DNA from: Rhizobium sp. NXC24
GTDB taxonomy: Bacteria > Pseudomonadota > Alphaproteobacteria > Rhizobiales > Rhizobiaceae
Assembly: GCF_002944315.1 (NCBI RefSeq)
Contig: NZ_CP024311.1
Location: 3,974,501 to 4,038,500 of the forward strand
DNA length: 64,000 nucleotides
Direction: 5' to 3'
A program made the translations under genes and the position numbers. Below, piece by piece: positions 55,460 through 64,000 of the stretch. The stretch's first letter is position 1; the number at the start of each line of letters is the position of its first letter. The notes beneath the pieces are model-generated. The model ran no database searches and was not told the origin of the DNA. It was given only the letters and a program-made list of their open reading frames with translations.

Positions 55460-55673
55460 CTCGGCTTCCTCATCGCTGTCCGTCGGTATGTCCAATTGCT
55501 GAAGGTCCACCCGTTGCTCCACCCCGGAGCACTCCTGCGTCCGAGGAACGCGCAGGAATGCTGCAATTGTCATACCGTCTACACAGAGCGATGACCAGAG
55601 TGCGACGAGATTCCCACCCTGGCTGTTGACAATTCTCGTTGCCAGCAACACGCACTCATGCCAAACAGCGGCC

Positions 55674-56588
55674 ATGGACAGCACCAATTCCTCCTTCGAA
55701 CATCGCCTCAGGGACAATGCCGGCAAGGTCGAGGCTGTCCTGAACGAGCTTCTCGCGGACGCCTGCCTGAACGGTGAGATCATCCGTCCCACCCGCCTGC
55801 TCGAAGCGATGCGTCATGGCGTGCTGAACGGCGGCAAGCGACTGCGACCCTTTCTCGTGATGGAGACGGCCGCACTTCTCGGCGGCAACGGCGACGCAGC
55901 GCTCCGCATCGGAGCGGCGCTCGAATGCGTGCACTGTTATTCGCTGGTCCACGACGACCTGCCGGCGATGGACGACGACGATCTGCGCCGCGGGCAGCCG
56001 ACCGTGCATGTCGCCTTCGACTATGCAACGGCGATCCTCGCCGGCGATAGCCTGCTGACCTATGCCTTCGATATCATCGCCGCGCCGGAAACCAGCCTGC
56101 CGGCCGACCGGAAGATCGAGCTCGTGCTGGCGCTATCGCGCGCGGCGGGGATCGGCGGGATGGCCGGCGGTCAGGCCCTTGATCTTGCTGCCGAAAAAGA
56201 GACGCCGGACGAACGCGGCATCACCACGCTGCAGGCCATGAAGACCGGTGCGCTGATCCGCTTTGCCTGCGAAGCCGGCGCCATCATCGCCGGTGCCCCG
56301 GCTGAGGACCGTCAGCGGCTGCGTATCTTCGGCGAAAAGATCGGTCTCGCCTTCCAACTCGCCGACGATCTCCTCGATTTGACCGCCGATGCTGCAACCA
56401 TGGGCAAGGCCACCGGCAAGGATGCCGCCCGCGGCAAAGGCACGCTGGTCGCGCTGCATGGCCAGGCCTGGGCCGAAACCACGCTTGCGCGCCTGGTGGC
56501 GGAAGCCGCGGAGTTGCTCTCTCCCTATGGAGAGAAGGCGGCTTTGCTGATCGAGACGGCGCGCTTCGTGGCAAGCCGCCGGAGCTGA
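55674..56588 (+). CDS. ispA: Polyprenyl synthetase (farnesyl/geranylgeranyl diphosphate synthase)
   Basis: A 304-residue all-helical prenyltransferase. The first aspartate-rich motif is '[14 protein letters not shown]' and the second is '[11 protein letters not shown]'. The spacing and two residues between first Asp pairs fit FPP synthases of the bacterial type. ATG 55674 is chosen over an in-frame start 48 bases upstream; the ribosome site is weak. It makes C15 isoprenoid from IPP made by the MEP pathway, whose IspG is encoded at 57.4 kb. Confidence 0.92.
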   Translation: MDSTNSSFEHRLRDNAGKVEAVLNELLADACLNGEIIRPTRLLEAMRHGVLNGGKRLRPFLVMETAALLGGNGDAALRIGAALECVHCYSLVHDDLPAMDDDDLRRGQPTVHVAFDYATAILAGDSLLTYAFDIIAAPETSLPADRKIELVLALSRAAGIGGMAGGQALDLAAEKETPDERGITTLQAMKTGALIRFACEAGAIIAGAPAEDRQRLRIFGEKIGLAFQLADDLLDLTADAATMGKATGKDAARGKGTLVALHGQAWAETTLARLVAEAAELLSPYGEKAALLIETARFVASRRS

Positions 56589-56657
56589 GAAGCTCTCGGC
56601 GCAAAATGTCACCGTGACAAAAAATCTCCGGGACAAGAGTGACGTCCTGGCGATTCC

Positions 56658-57374
56658 GTGGCAATTCTGGCGCCTGCAGTGTCAAGCACGCGGAATTGGC
56701 CGCGCTGTCTGACATCCTGCGGAGCTATCCCATGCAATGAGGCGCTTGCCTATCTGCCGCAGATCCTGCCGGCCTATATTGCCTATATCATCGCCGTCGT
56801 CAGTCCTGGACCGGCGATCATGGCCATCATCGGAACATCAATGACCCACGGCCGCAAGGCGGGCATGACGATTTCGCTCGGCATCTTCGGCGGCTCGCTG
56901 ACCTGGGCGATCGCTGCCGCCGCCGGGCTTGCCACCCTGTTGCAAACCTACGCGATGGCGCTGGAGATCCTGAAGATTTTTGGCGGGTTCTATCTGCTCT
57001 ATCTCGCCTACAAGGCATTTCGCGCTGTGCGCGCCAGTGGCGACCTGCCGGCCGCCACGGCGGAGCAGAAGACGCCAAGCTTCAAGTCGCTGATCCTGCG
57101 CGGCTACGGCATCCACGTCACCAATCCGAAAGCGATCTTCGCTTGGCTCGCCATCATCGCGCTCGGTATGCCGCCGGGTGCGCCGGCTTCCGTTGCGGTA
57201 CTCATTATAACCGTGTGCGGAGCGACCGGTTTTGTTGCTTTCATGGGCTATGCGACGCTGTTCTCGACGCCGCATGCTCTGAAGATTTACAGGAACGCGC
57301 GCCGATGGATCGAAGGCGCCATGGCCGGCTTCTATTGCTTTGCCGGCATCAAGCTGCTGACCAGCAACGTCTGA
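56658..57374 (+). CDS. LysE/RhtB family amino-acid exporter, start uncertain
   Basis: A protein of about 211-238 residues with six hydrophobic segments and the family start 'LPAYIAYIIAVVSPGPAIMA', followed by 'HGRKAGMTISLGIFGG'. No in-frame ATG lies before the conserved part; GTG 56658 is the longest option, with GTG 56679 another. An out-of-frame ATG at 56731 is followed at once by TGA (ATG CAA TGA), and family members usually begin near 'MNEALAYLPQ', so a small start-region change is possible. It exports amino acids or related compounds. Confidence 0.8.
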   Translation: MAILAPAVSSTRNWPRCLTSCGAIPCNEALAYLPQILPAYIAYIIAVVSPGPAIMAIIGTSMTHGRKAGMTISLGIFGGSLTWAIAAAAGLATLLQTYAMALEILKIFGGFYLLYLAYKAFRAVRASGDLPAATAEQKTPSFKSLILRGYGIHVTNPKAIFAWLAIIALGMPPGAPASVAVLIITVCGATGFVAFMGYATLFSTPHALKIYRNARRWIEGAMAGFYCFAGIKLLTSNV

Positions 57375-57393
57375 GGCCAGTTCCGGCGGCGGA

Positions 57394-58647
57394 TCACTCC
57401 GCCGCAGCACTCTTCTGGCCGAAACGCTTCTCGATATAGTCGGTAACCAGCGCCTCGAAGTCCGAAGCGATATTCGGGCCGCGCAGCGTCATCGCCTTCT
57501 TGCCGTCGATGAAGACTGGGGCGGCGGGCGTTTCGCCAGTGCCGGGCAGCGAGATGCCGATATCGGCATGCTTGCTCTCGCCGGGACCATTGACGATGCA
57601 GCCCATGACGGCGACGTTGAGCGCCTCGACACCCGGATATTTCTCGCGCCAGACCGGCATGTTCTTGCGGATGTCGTTCTGAATGTTCTGCGCCAGTTCC
57701 TGGAACACGGTCGAGGTCGTCCGGCCGCAGCCGGGACAGGCCGCGACAACCGGCACGAACTGGCGGAAACCCATCACCTGCAGCAGTTCCTGCGCCACCT
57801 GCACTTCGCGGGTGCGGTCGCCATTCGGCTCCGGCGTCAATGAGACACGGATAGTGTCGCCGATGCCGTGCTGCAGCACATAGCCCATGGCGGCGGATGA
57901 GGCGACGATGCCCTTCGAGCCCATGCCGGCCTCGGTGAGGCCAAGATGCAGCGCATGATCGGAACGGGCAGCGAGCATGGAATAGACGGCGATCAGGTCC
58001 TGCACCTGGCTGACCTTGGCCGAGAGAATGATGCGATTGCGCGGCAGGCCGATTTCCTCGGCAAGGTCGGCCGAAATCAGCGCCGACTGCACGATCGTCT
58101 CGCGCGTCACCTCGCGGGCCGAGAGCGGCGAGCCCTCGGCCGCATTCTTGTCCATCAGCGCCGTCAGCAGGTCCTGGTCGAGCGAGCCCCAGTTGACGCC
58201 GATGCGCACCGGCTTGTCGTAGCGGATCGCCATCTCGATGATTTCAGCGAATTGCTTATCCTTCTTGTCCTTGAAGCCGACATTGCCGGGATTGATGCGG
58301 TATTTCGCCAGCGCCTCGGCGCAGGCCGGATGGTCGGCAAGCAGCTTATGGCCGATATAATGGAAATCGCCGATCAGCGGCACGTCCATGCCAAGGCGCA
58401 GCAGCCGCTCGCGGATCTTCGGAACGGCGGCGGCACTTTCGTCGCGATCGACGGTGATGCGCACCAGCTCAGAACCGGACCTATAGAGCGCTGCGACCTG
58501 CGCCACCGTCGAATCGATATCGGCGGTATCGGTGTTGGTCATGGACTGCACGACCACGGGCGCGCCGCCGCCGACAATCACGCCGCCGACATCGACGGCA
58601 ACGGAGGAACGGCGCGGTTTCGGATCGAAATCACTGGCGGACGACAT
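57394..58647 (-). CDS. ispG: 4-hydroxy-3-methylbut-2-enyl diphosphate synthase
   Basis: A 417-residue MEP-pathway enzyme. The iron-sulfur ligands are in '[10 protein letters not shown]' and '[17 protein letters not shown]'. The N-terminus '[20 protein letters not shown]' and '[19 protein letters not shown]' are standard. It reduces methylerythritol cyclodiphosphate to HMBPP, two steps from the IPP used by IspA nearby. Confidence 0.96.
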   Translation of the reverse strand: MSSASDFDPKPRRSSVAVDVGGVIVGGGAPVVVQSMTNTDTADIDSTVAQVAALYRSGSELVRITVDRDESAAAVPKIRERLLRLGMDVPLIGDFHYIGHKLLADHPACAEALAKYRINPGNVGFKDKKDKQFAEIIEMAIRYDKPVRIGVNWGSLDQDLLTALMDKNAAEGSPLSAREVTRETIVQSALISADLAEEIGLPRNRIILSAKVSQVQDLIAVYSMLAARSDHALHLGLTEAGMGSKGIVASSAAMGYVLQHGIGDTIRVSLTPEPNGDRTREVQVAQELLQVMGFRQFVPVVAACPGCGRTTSTVFQELAQNIQNDIRKNMPVWREKYPGVEALNVAVMGCIVNGPGESKHADIGISLPGTGETPAAPVFIDGKKAMTLRGPNIASDFEALVTDYIEKRFGQKSAAAE

Positions 58648-58764
58648 GGAAAGCTCTCGTTAGCCTCGGGAAATGGGTGCCTTTCAGGTGGATCACGGAG
58701 CGGTCGTTGTCAACCGCTCCGGGCTTCACTTTTGCTCAGGCGATAGCAGGCGAAAGCGACCAAA

Positions 58765-59964
58765 TTAATGCGAGCCGCTGCCAATGCCGTCGGCGTAATG
58801 GGCCAGAGACGACAGCGCCAGCACGATGAGCAGCAGCACCGGCAGCGCCATCAGAACCGGCGAAAAGCCGACGTGCTCGGCGGCGAAACCGATGGCGGAA
58901 GGAGCGACCAGCATGCCGGAATAGCCCATGGTGGTGACGACGGAGATGCCGATGCCCGGCTGCAGCCCCGGAATATTGCCGGCGGCCGAAAAGGCGATCG
59001 GCACCATGTTGGAAATACCGATGCCGCAGAGCGCGAAGCCGACAATGGCAAGTTCCGCATTCGGCGCCAGCGCCGCAAGCAGCATGCCGACAATCGCAAA
59101 GACGGTGCAGACCCGCAGCGTCTTGACGGCGCCCAGCCGGTCGCGAACGAAATCGCCGGCAAAGCGCATCGTTGCCATGGTGAGGGAGAAGGCGGCGAAG
59201 CCAAATCCGGACAATGTCACCGAAGCGGCCTTTTCCTGGCCGAGATAGAGGGCGCTCCAATCAAGCACCGCACCTTCCGGAATCATGCAGAACAGCGCCA
59301 TCATGCCGAGCAGCCAGGGCAGGGGGATCATCGGCAAGCGCGCCTTCGGCTTTGCCTCGTCCGGATGCGGCTGGTCGCCGAGCATCATCGGCCAGGCGAC
59401 AGCGAGGAAGAGAACAGCAAGGGCCGTGGCCGCCTCGGCATGGCCGAGCACGCCCCAGCGCGAGATCAGAAAACCGCCGATCGCCGAGCCGATGAGGCCG
59501 CCAAGACTCCAGAACGCGTGACAGGACGACATGATCGCCCGACGCATGGATTTCTCCACCGACACGGCATTGGCATTCATCGCCACATCCATGGCGCCGA
59601 TGAAGCCGCCAAACAGGAAGATGGCGATCGCGGCAGTCCAGACATTCTGGGTGACGGTCAAGGCGAGCAACATCGGCACCAGCAACACGGCAAAGGCCTT
59701 GACGACGATCTTCGAGCCGCGCCCGGCAATCTGCGCGCCAGCCATCGGCATCATCACCAGCGACCCCAGACCGAAGACAAGGATCATCAGGCCGAGCTCG
59801 AATTTGGTCAGTTGCAGCCGTTCGGCGAACTCCGGAATCTTTGGCGCCCAGCAGCCGACGGTGAAGCCGTTCATCAAAAACAGCAGGGAAACGGCTGCGC
59901 GCGATTTTGTGAAAAATCCGCTTCTACGAGCCTGAAAGCTCCCGGATCGAGTCATATCATCCAT
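58765..59964 (-). CDS. MFS transporter (fucose permease/YbjJ-like)
   Basis: A 399-residue, 12-helix transporter with 'FLMNGFTVGCWAPKIPEFAE' in the first helix and loop, and 'AFWSLGGLIGSAIGGFLISR' near the middle. The pattern fits the YbjJ/FucP-like branch of MFS rather than drug pumps. The substrate is unknown. It stands alone, with its start 254 bases from the divergent EamA gene. Confidence 0.88.
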   Translation of the reverse strand: MDDMTRSGSFQARRSGFFTKSRAAVSLLFLMNGFTVGCWAPKIPEFAERLQLTKFELGLMILVFGLGSLVMMPMAGAQIAGRGSKIVVKAFAVLLVPMLLALTVTQNVWTAAIAIFLFGGFIGAMDVAMNANAVSVEKSMRRAIMSSCHAFWSLGGLIGSAIGGFLISRWGVLGHAEAATALAVLFLAVAWPMMLGDQPHPDEAKPKARLPMIPLPWLLGMMALFCMIPEGAVLDWSALYLGQEKAASVTLSGFGFAAFSLTMATMRFAGDFVRDRLGAVKTLRVCTVFAIVGMLLAALAPNAELAIVGFALCGIGISNMVPIAFSAAGNIPGLQPGIGISVVTTMGYSGMLVAPSAIGFAAEHVGFSPVLMALPVLLLIVLALSSLAHYADGIGSGSH

Positions 59965-60218
59965 AAGAAATCCCCAAATCGGTGGCCGCAGGATATTTAA
60001 ATCGATTGAAATCTCAACATCCGAAAAGACGCCGATCGGTCACGTTTCGTCTCCGTCTGTTAAAACGGAGGCAAGGAAGTCACAACCGCAAACAATGTTT
60101 CTCATGCGGTTTATCCAGCCCATATGGCCTATTGACGGCGAAAAAGTAGCCGCCTATCCGTTGAGCCTTAAAAGAAATTTTCCGCCGGCCTGCCTCAAGC
60201 CATTCCCCTGGTGCTTCC

Positions 60219-61091
60219 GTGAAAAACCCCATCAGCTACGGCATCCTGCTTACGGTGTTTGCCTATATGCTGTTCACTGCCCACGATTCGGTGGTGAAAT
60301 TGCTCGTCGCCGACATCCCCGTCTGGCAGATCCTCTTCTGGCGCAGTTGCACCATCCTCGCCGGCTGCTTCCTCTTCGAAGGGCCGTCGCTGGCGCGCAA
60401 GGTCCGCCGCTCGCCGATCATCAAGCCGATGATCGTGCGCAGCATGTTGCTGGTTATCGCCTGGACCTCCTACTATTCCGCCGCCCGCTACCTGCAGCTT
60501 GCCGAAGTGACGACACTTTATTACGCCGCCCCGGTCGTCGGCACGATCCTGGCGACCATCGTCCTGCGCGAGAAGGTCACCCTGGTCCGGTGGACGGCGG
60601 TCGGCCTCGGCTTCTGCGGCGTCGTGATCGCCTCCAATCCGGTCGGCCTGTCCATTTCCTGGCCCGTCTATCTGGCGCTGCAGGCCGCCGTGCTCTGGGC
60701 GACCGGCATGGTGCTCCTGCGCAAGACCGCGCTGCACGAAAAAAGCCATATCCAGATGGCCGTCTCGAACATCATCTTCATCCTCCTGACCGCCACCATG
60801 GCCATCCTGCATTGGCAGACGCCAACCGCCTATCAGATGTTGCTGCTTTTCGGCACAGGCGTCATTGCCGGCGCAGGACAGCTTGCCTTGTTCGAAGGTA
60901 TGCGGCAGGCGCCGGTCTCCGTTCTGGCGCCGTTCGAATATACGTCCCTCATCTGGGCTTTCCTGCTTGGCTTCCTGATCTGGGGCGACATCCCCAAGGC
61001 CAACACCTTCCTCGGCGCAGCCTTCATCCTCAGCGCCGGCTTGATCATCATCGTCAGCGAGCGAATGAAGGGGAAAGTGGCAACGGTTTGA
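60219..61091 (+). CDS. EamA-domain drug/metabolite transporter (DMT)
   Basis: A 290-residue protein with ten hydrophobic helices in two EamA repeats (about 5-140 and 150-285). 'YYAAPVVGTILATIVLREKV' and 'PFEYTSLIWAFLLGFLIWGD' are the paired ends of the repeats. The start is GTG 60219 with a weak ribosome site. It probably exports a metabolite; the substrate is unknown. Confidence 0.88.
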   Translation: MKNPISYGILLTVFAYMLFTAHDSVVKLLVADIPVWQILFWRSCTILAGCFLFEGPSLARKVRRSPIIKPMIVRSMLLVIAWTSYYSAARYLQLAEVTTLYYAAPVVGTILATIVLREKVTLVRWTAVGLGFCGVVIASNPVGLSISWPVYLALQAAVLWATGMVLLRKTALHEKSHIQMAVSNIIFILLTATMAILHWQTPTAYQMLLLFGTGVIAGAGQLALFEGMRQAPVSVLAPFEYTSLIWAFLLGFLIWGDIPKANTFLGAAFILSAGLIIIVSERMKGKVATV

Positions 61092-61227
61092 CGAGGAGCA
61101 GATAGCGGCGGCTGGACTCGTTATGCGCAGTCGGCCATACGCGCGGTTCGACAGCAACCATGGCCTGACTGACCGGCAGCTATCCGCCACCAGTAACCAA
61201 TCCTAAAAGATGCTTTTTGCGCCATCA

Positions 61228-61728
61228 CTAGTATGGCGCGACGCACGGCCGTCTCGGACCATAGGAGGGCTGGAACGTATCATCGTAAGCCCTGTAGGAC
61301 CGATAACGCGCATAGCACCAGCGCACATGCGCACTGCCGCCATAGTAGGCTCGTCGGTAATAGCGCGGACCATAATAGCCGCCGTAATACCGCGGACCAT
61401 AATAGCCGCCGTAATAGCCAGGCCCATAATAGCCGCCGCCGTAATAGCCCGACCCGTAATAGCCGCCGTAATAATTCGGCTGCGCCAGTAGCCCGCCGAT
61501 TAACGCGCCAGCAGCAAGGCCGCCGAGCGCCCAACCCCAGTTGTCGCCGTGGTGGTGATAGTATCCGCCATGATGGTAGTATCCGCCATGATAACCGCCA
61601 TGCCAGTCTATCGGCTGCGCCTTCGGTGCCTCGACTTTCGGGACAACAATGATGGGAAACGCCTCAGCCGGCGGGACGCTTGTCAGCGCCGTCGCTAGCG
61701 ACAAGGCAACGATTGCTAGCCTCTTCAT
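61228..61728 (-). CDS. BA14K-like exported protein with Gly/Tyr repeats
   Basis: A 166-residue protein starting 'MKRLAIVALSLATALTSV' with a Sec signal cleaved near 'PAEAF'. ATG 61728 follows GAAAGGTGAAG. The middle is a glycine-zipper-like 'GWALGGLAAGALIGGLLAQP' followed by tandem GYYG/YYGP repeats. The C-terminus 'CYARYRSYRAYD' to 'RRPC' matches the BA14K domain, an immunoreactive lectin-like family of Brucella and rhizobia. It is probably envelope-associated. It converges with the EamA gene. Confidence 0.82.
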   Translation of the reverse strand: MKRLAIVALSLATALTSVPPAEAFPIIVVPKVEAPKAQPIDWHGGYHGGYYHHGGYYHHHGDNWGWALGGLAAGALIGGLLAQPNYYGGYYGSGYYGGGYYGPGYYGGYYGPRYYGGYYGPRYYRRAYYGGSAHVRWCYARYRSYRAYDDTFQPSYGPRRPCVAPY

Positions 61729-61900
61729 TAGCTTCACCTTTCCGTCTACATTGCAGCCGATTATTATAACGCGGAAAGGACGGCGTGGCACTTAATTTCC
61801 GAGCTGGCCATGGCGTCGGCAGGGCTGACTTTTGCCGCCATTTCGCACCGGCGGATGCCTCATTCCATCCGGCGCGAAACCAATGCTGTTAATCGGGCTT

Positions 61901-62368
61901 ATGATGACTCGCGAAGCTGGACCGCAAGACAAGGATTGGATCGTCAAGCTCCTCACAGAGCGATGGGGGGGCACGAAAGTCGCCGCCCATGGCGAGATTT
62001 TTGACCTGCTGGATCTGCCGGCGCTCGTCGTTGATCCCGAGCGGGGATTGGCAACCTACCGAATACAAGGCAATGAGGCGGAACTGATGTCGCTGGATGC
62101 GGTTCACTCCGGCCAGGGCGTGGGAACCGCTTTGATAGAAGCGCTCGCCGATCAATTGCGCCAGCAAAGCGTGTCGGCACTCTGGGTCATGACGACGAAC
62201 GACAATCTCGATGCCCTCCGTTTCTACCAACGTCGAGGTTTCGAACTTCGGCGGGTTCGACCCGGGGCGGTCGACGAGGCACGGCGGCTGAAACCAAGCA
62301 TTCCAGGGATCGCCGACAACGGAATCCCCATCAGAGACGAACTCGATTTGTGCCTTCAGCTCCTTTGA
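61901..62368 (+). CDS. GNAT family N-acetyltransferase
   Basis: A 155-residue protein with the acetyl-CoA motif A 'LDAVHSGQGVGTALIEALAD' and the motif B region 'NDNLDALRFYQRRGFELRRV'. ATG 61901 and 61904 are both possible; longer in-frame starts add residues unlike the family. The substrate is unknown. It stands alone between the BA14K gene and the amino-acid transporter. Confidence 0.85.
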   Translation: MMTREAGPQDKDWIVKLLTERWGGTKVAAHGEIFDLLDLPALVVDPERGLATYRIQGNEAELMSLDAVHSGQGVGTALIEALADQLRQQSVSALWVMTTNDNLDALRFYQRRGFELRRVRPGAVDEARRLKPSIPGIADNGIPIRDELDLCLQLL

Positions 62369-62480
62369 GAAAAATATTCGCAATTGCCGAATTCTTTTGC
62401 AGTTTTCTACGCTTCACTGCCCTAGATTTTCTGCAATGTATTCCTCATCGATTGAACCGCTCAAGAAACGGAAGAAAACA

Positions 62481-63254
62481 ATGAACTGGTTGAAGACCGT
62501 CGCCGCTGCCGCCCTCGTGCAGACCGCATTTCTCCTGCCCGCCCATGCAGGCGATAACCTCAAGGCGATTCAGTCCGCCGGCGTTTTGAAGGTCGGCACG
62601 GAGGGCACCTATGCTCCTTTCACCTACCATGACGAAAGCGGCAAGCTCGTCGGCTTCGATGTCGAGATCGCCGAGGCGATCGCCGGCAAGCTCGGCGTGA
62701 AGGCGCAGTTTCTGGAAGGCAAGTGGGACGGCCTGATCGCCGGTCTCGATGCCAACCGCTACGACACCGTCATCAACGAAGTCGGCATCACCGATGCCCG
62801 CAAGCAGAAATATGATTTCTCCGATCCCTATATCGCCTCCAAGGCGGTGCTGATCGTCAAGGAAAGCAACAGCGACATCAAGGACTTCCCCGACCTCAAG
62901 GGCAAGAAGGCCGCACAGTCGCTGACCAGCAATTTCGGCAAGCTCGCCCAAACGTCCGGCGCCGAACTCGTCGGCACGGATGGCTTCGACCAGTCGATCC
63001 AGCTCGTGCTGACCGGCCGCGCCGACGCCACCATCAACGACAGCCTCTCCTTCTTCGATTTCAAGAAGCACAAGCCGGATGCGCCGGTGAAGATCGTCGC
63101 CCAGCAGGCCAATGCCGATTATTCCGCCGCCATCATCCGCAAGGGCGAGCCGGAGCTGCAGGCCGCCATCAACAAGGCGCTGGCCGATATCAAGGCTGAC
63201 GGCACCTATGCCAAGATTTCGCAGAAATACTTCGGCCAAGACGTTTCGAAGTAA
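62481..63254 (+). CDS. Polar amino-acid ABC transporter binding protein (cystine-type)
   Basis: A 257-residue periplasmic protein starting 'MNWLKTVAAAALVQTAFLLP' with a Sec signal cleaved near 'AHAGDN'. ATG 62481 follows CGGAAG. 'VGTEGTYAPFTYHDESGKLV' and 'GFDVEIAEAIAGKLGV' are family-3 binding-protein signatures; the best match I recall is the cystine-binding FliY/TcyJ group. It is followed by a hairpin and a permease gene. Confidence 0.92.
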   Translation: MNWLKTVAAAALVQTAFLLPAHAGDNLKAIQSAGVLKVGTEGTYAPFTYHDESGKLVGFDVEIAEAIAGKLGVKAQFLEGKWDGLIAGLDANRYDTVINEVGITDARKQKYDFSDPYIASKAVLIVKESNSDIKDFPDLKGKKAAQSLTSNFGKLAQTSGAELVGTDGFDQSIQLVLTGRADATINDSLSFFDFKKHKPDAPVKIVAQQANADYSAAIIRKGEPELQAAINKALADIKADGTYAKISQKYFGQDVSK

Positions 63255-63282
63255 TAGGCATCGCCGCCAAATTGTGAAAAAG

Positions 63283-63310
63283 ATGCGTCCGGAACCCTTT
63301 CCGGACGCAT
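63283..63310 (+). terminator. Hairpin between binding-protein and permease genes
   Basis: ATGCGTCCGGAA pairs perfectly with TTCCGGACGCAT around CCCT, followed by TCCTTTATT. Such hairpins lower downstream expression and stabilise the binding-protein mRNA, which is needed in excess over the permease. Confidence 0.65.
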
Positions 63311-63335
63311 TCCTTTATTGAGAGGCCGCTTCTTC

Positions 63336-64000
63336 GTGCAGCACTGGTTGCAATTGATGTGGGAATCACTGGGCTCGCTGCTTTGGGCGGGGCTCGTCTT
63401 CACCATCCCGCTCACCCTGATTACCTTCGTTCTCGGCCTGCTGCTCGGGCTGCTCACCGCGGTCACCCGGCTTTTCGGCCCGCGCCCGCTCGTCGCTGTC
63501 GCACGCTTCTATGTCTGGGTGATCCGCGGCACGCCGCTGCTGGTGCAGCTTTTCGTTATCTTTTACGGCCTGCCGAGCCTTGGCATCCTGCTCGATGCCT
63601 TTCCCGCCGCCGTCATCGGCTTCACGCTGAGCGTCGGCGCCTATACGTCCGAGATCATCCGCGCCGTCATCTCCTCGGTGCCGAAGGGCCAGTGGGAAGC
63701 AGCCTATTCCATCGGCATGAGCTGGCGGCAGGCGATGAACCGCACCATCCTGCCACAAGCCGCACGCGTCGCCGTGCCGCCGCTGTCGAATACCTTCATC
63801 TCGCTGGTCAAGGATACCTCGCTTGCCGCGGCGATCACGGTGCCGGAACTGTTCCAGGCCGCGCAGCGCATTGTGGCAACGACCTATGAGCCGCTAATCC
63901 TCTATATCGAAGCAGCCCTGATCTATCTTGTGATGAGTTCTTTCCTGTCGACGCTACAGGTCTCTCTCGAACGCCGTTTCGCCCGCTATGGCGGCACGCT
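63336..64000 (+). CDS. Polar amino-acid ABC transporter permease (partial, runs off right edge)
   Basis: The frame opens at GTG 63336 (GAGAGG nine bases upstream) or ATG 63357 and is open to the window end, so the C-terminus is missing. It encodes hydrophobic helices and the His/Glu/Gln-type permease motif 'GTPLLVQLFVIFYGLP', then the EAA loop 'GQWEAAYSIGMSWRQAMNRT' and 'ILPQAARVAVPPLSNTFISL'. It forms the channel for the binding protein just upstream; the ATPase gene should follow outside the window. Confidence 0.9.
   Translation, partial: MQHWLQLMWESLGSLLWAGLVFTIPLTLITFVLGLLLGLLTAVTRLFGPRPLVAVARFYVWVIRGTPLLVQLFVIFYGLPSLGILLDAFPAAVIGFTLSVGAYTSEIIRAVISSVPKGQWEAAYSIGMSWRQAMNRTILPQAARVAVPPLSNTFISLVKDTSLAAAITVPELFQAAQRIVATTYEPLILYIEAALIYLVMSSFLSTLQVSLERRFARYGGT

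Noticed and set aside
58697..58721. Hairpin GGAGCGGT/ACCGCTCC downstream of the MFS gene as a terminator
   Set aside because: No T-run on either strand and distant from the stop; probably a simple palindrome.

Overview
The window reads as part of the chromosome of an alphaproteobacterium in the Rhizobiaceae, most likely Rhizobium in the strict sense. It has high GC coding sequence, a SAM-II riboswitch ahead of metA, RpoH2, CarD, FdxA, PhaR/PhaA/PhaB, BA14K and DUF3309 proteins, and RIME-like intergenic palindromes. No prophage, integrase, CRISPR array, tRNA or rRNA was seen. Gene calls rest on reading translated sequence; no database search was run.

1-8.3 kb: a carbohydrate ABC uptake locus (end of a binding protein, two permeases, two Gfo/Idh/MocA dehydrogenases, a MalK/UgpC-type ATPase) facing a GH2 beta-mannosidase-like gene. 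A 258-bp MITE-like element with 30-bp terminal inverted repeats sits between the converging ends. 8.3-11.9 kb: a four-gene operon for aminoacylation of a stand-alone carrier protein (carrier protein, acyl-CoA dehydrogenase-like enzyme, seryl-tRNA-synthetase-like amino acid:[carrier protein] ligase, DUF1839), whose product I do not know. 12-14.8 kb: elongation factor P and its lysine-modification enzymes EpmA and EpmB. 14.9-20.5 kb: an ABC protein with a degenerate nucleotide-binding domain, a MoxR ATPase, a Nudix hydrolase, riboswitch-controlled metA and the CoxE-like VWA protein. 20.8-25.7 kb: aldose epimerase and an amino-sugar operon (GntR regulator, NagB-II, NagA, SIS protein). 25.7-30.5 kb: an RND efflux pump. 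30.5-35.3 kb: ABC-F ATPase, thiamine pyrophosphokinase, and a MarR/MFS divergent pair with a visible operator over the promoter. 35.4-38.9 kb: TPP-riboswitch-controlled thiBPQ.

39-47 kb: envelope and stress housekeeping genes (M48 lipoprotein peptidase, RpoH2, CarD, FdxA, Hsp15-like protein, SUV3-like helicase). 47.3-48.5 kb: a gene-free region of about 1.29 kb with four copies of a paired 11-bp iteron, many GANTC (CcrM) sites and several TTAACCAT (CtrA-type) sites; this is the most unusual stretch in the window. 48.5-49.4 kb: three tiny membrane or lipoprotein genes, the first behind a candidate EcfG/RpoE2 promoter. 49.4-52.3 kb: phaB, phaA and phaR of polyhydroxybutyrate metabolism. 52.3-64 kb: rpmF, GST, a 2H phosphoesterase-like protein, mtgA, ispA, a LysE-family exporter, ispG, MFS and EamA transporters, a BA14K-type protein, a GNAT acetyltransferase and the start of a polar amino-acid ABC transporter that runs off the right edge.
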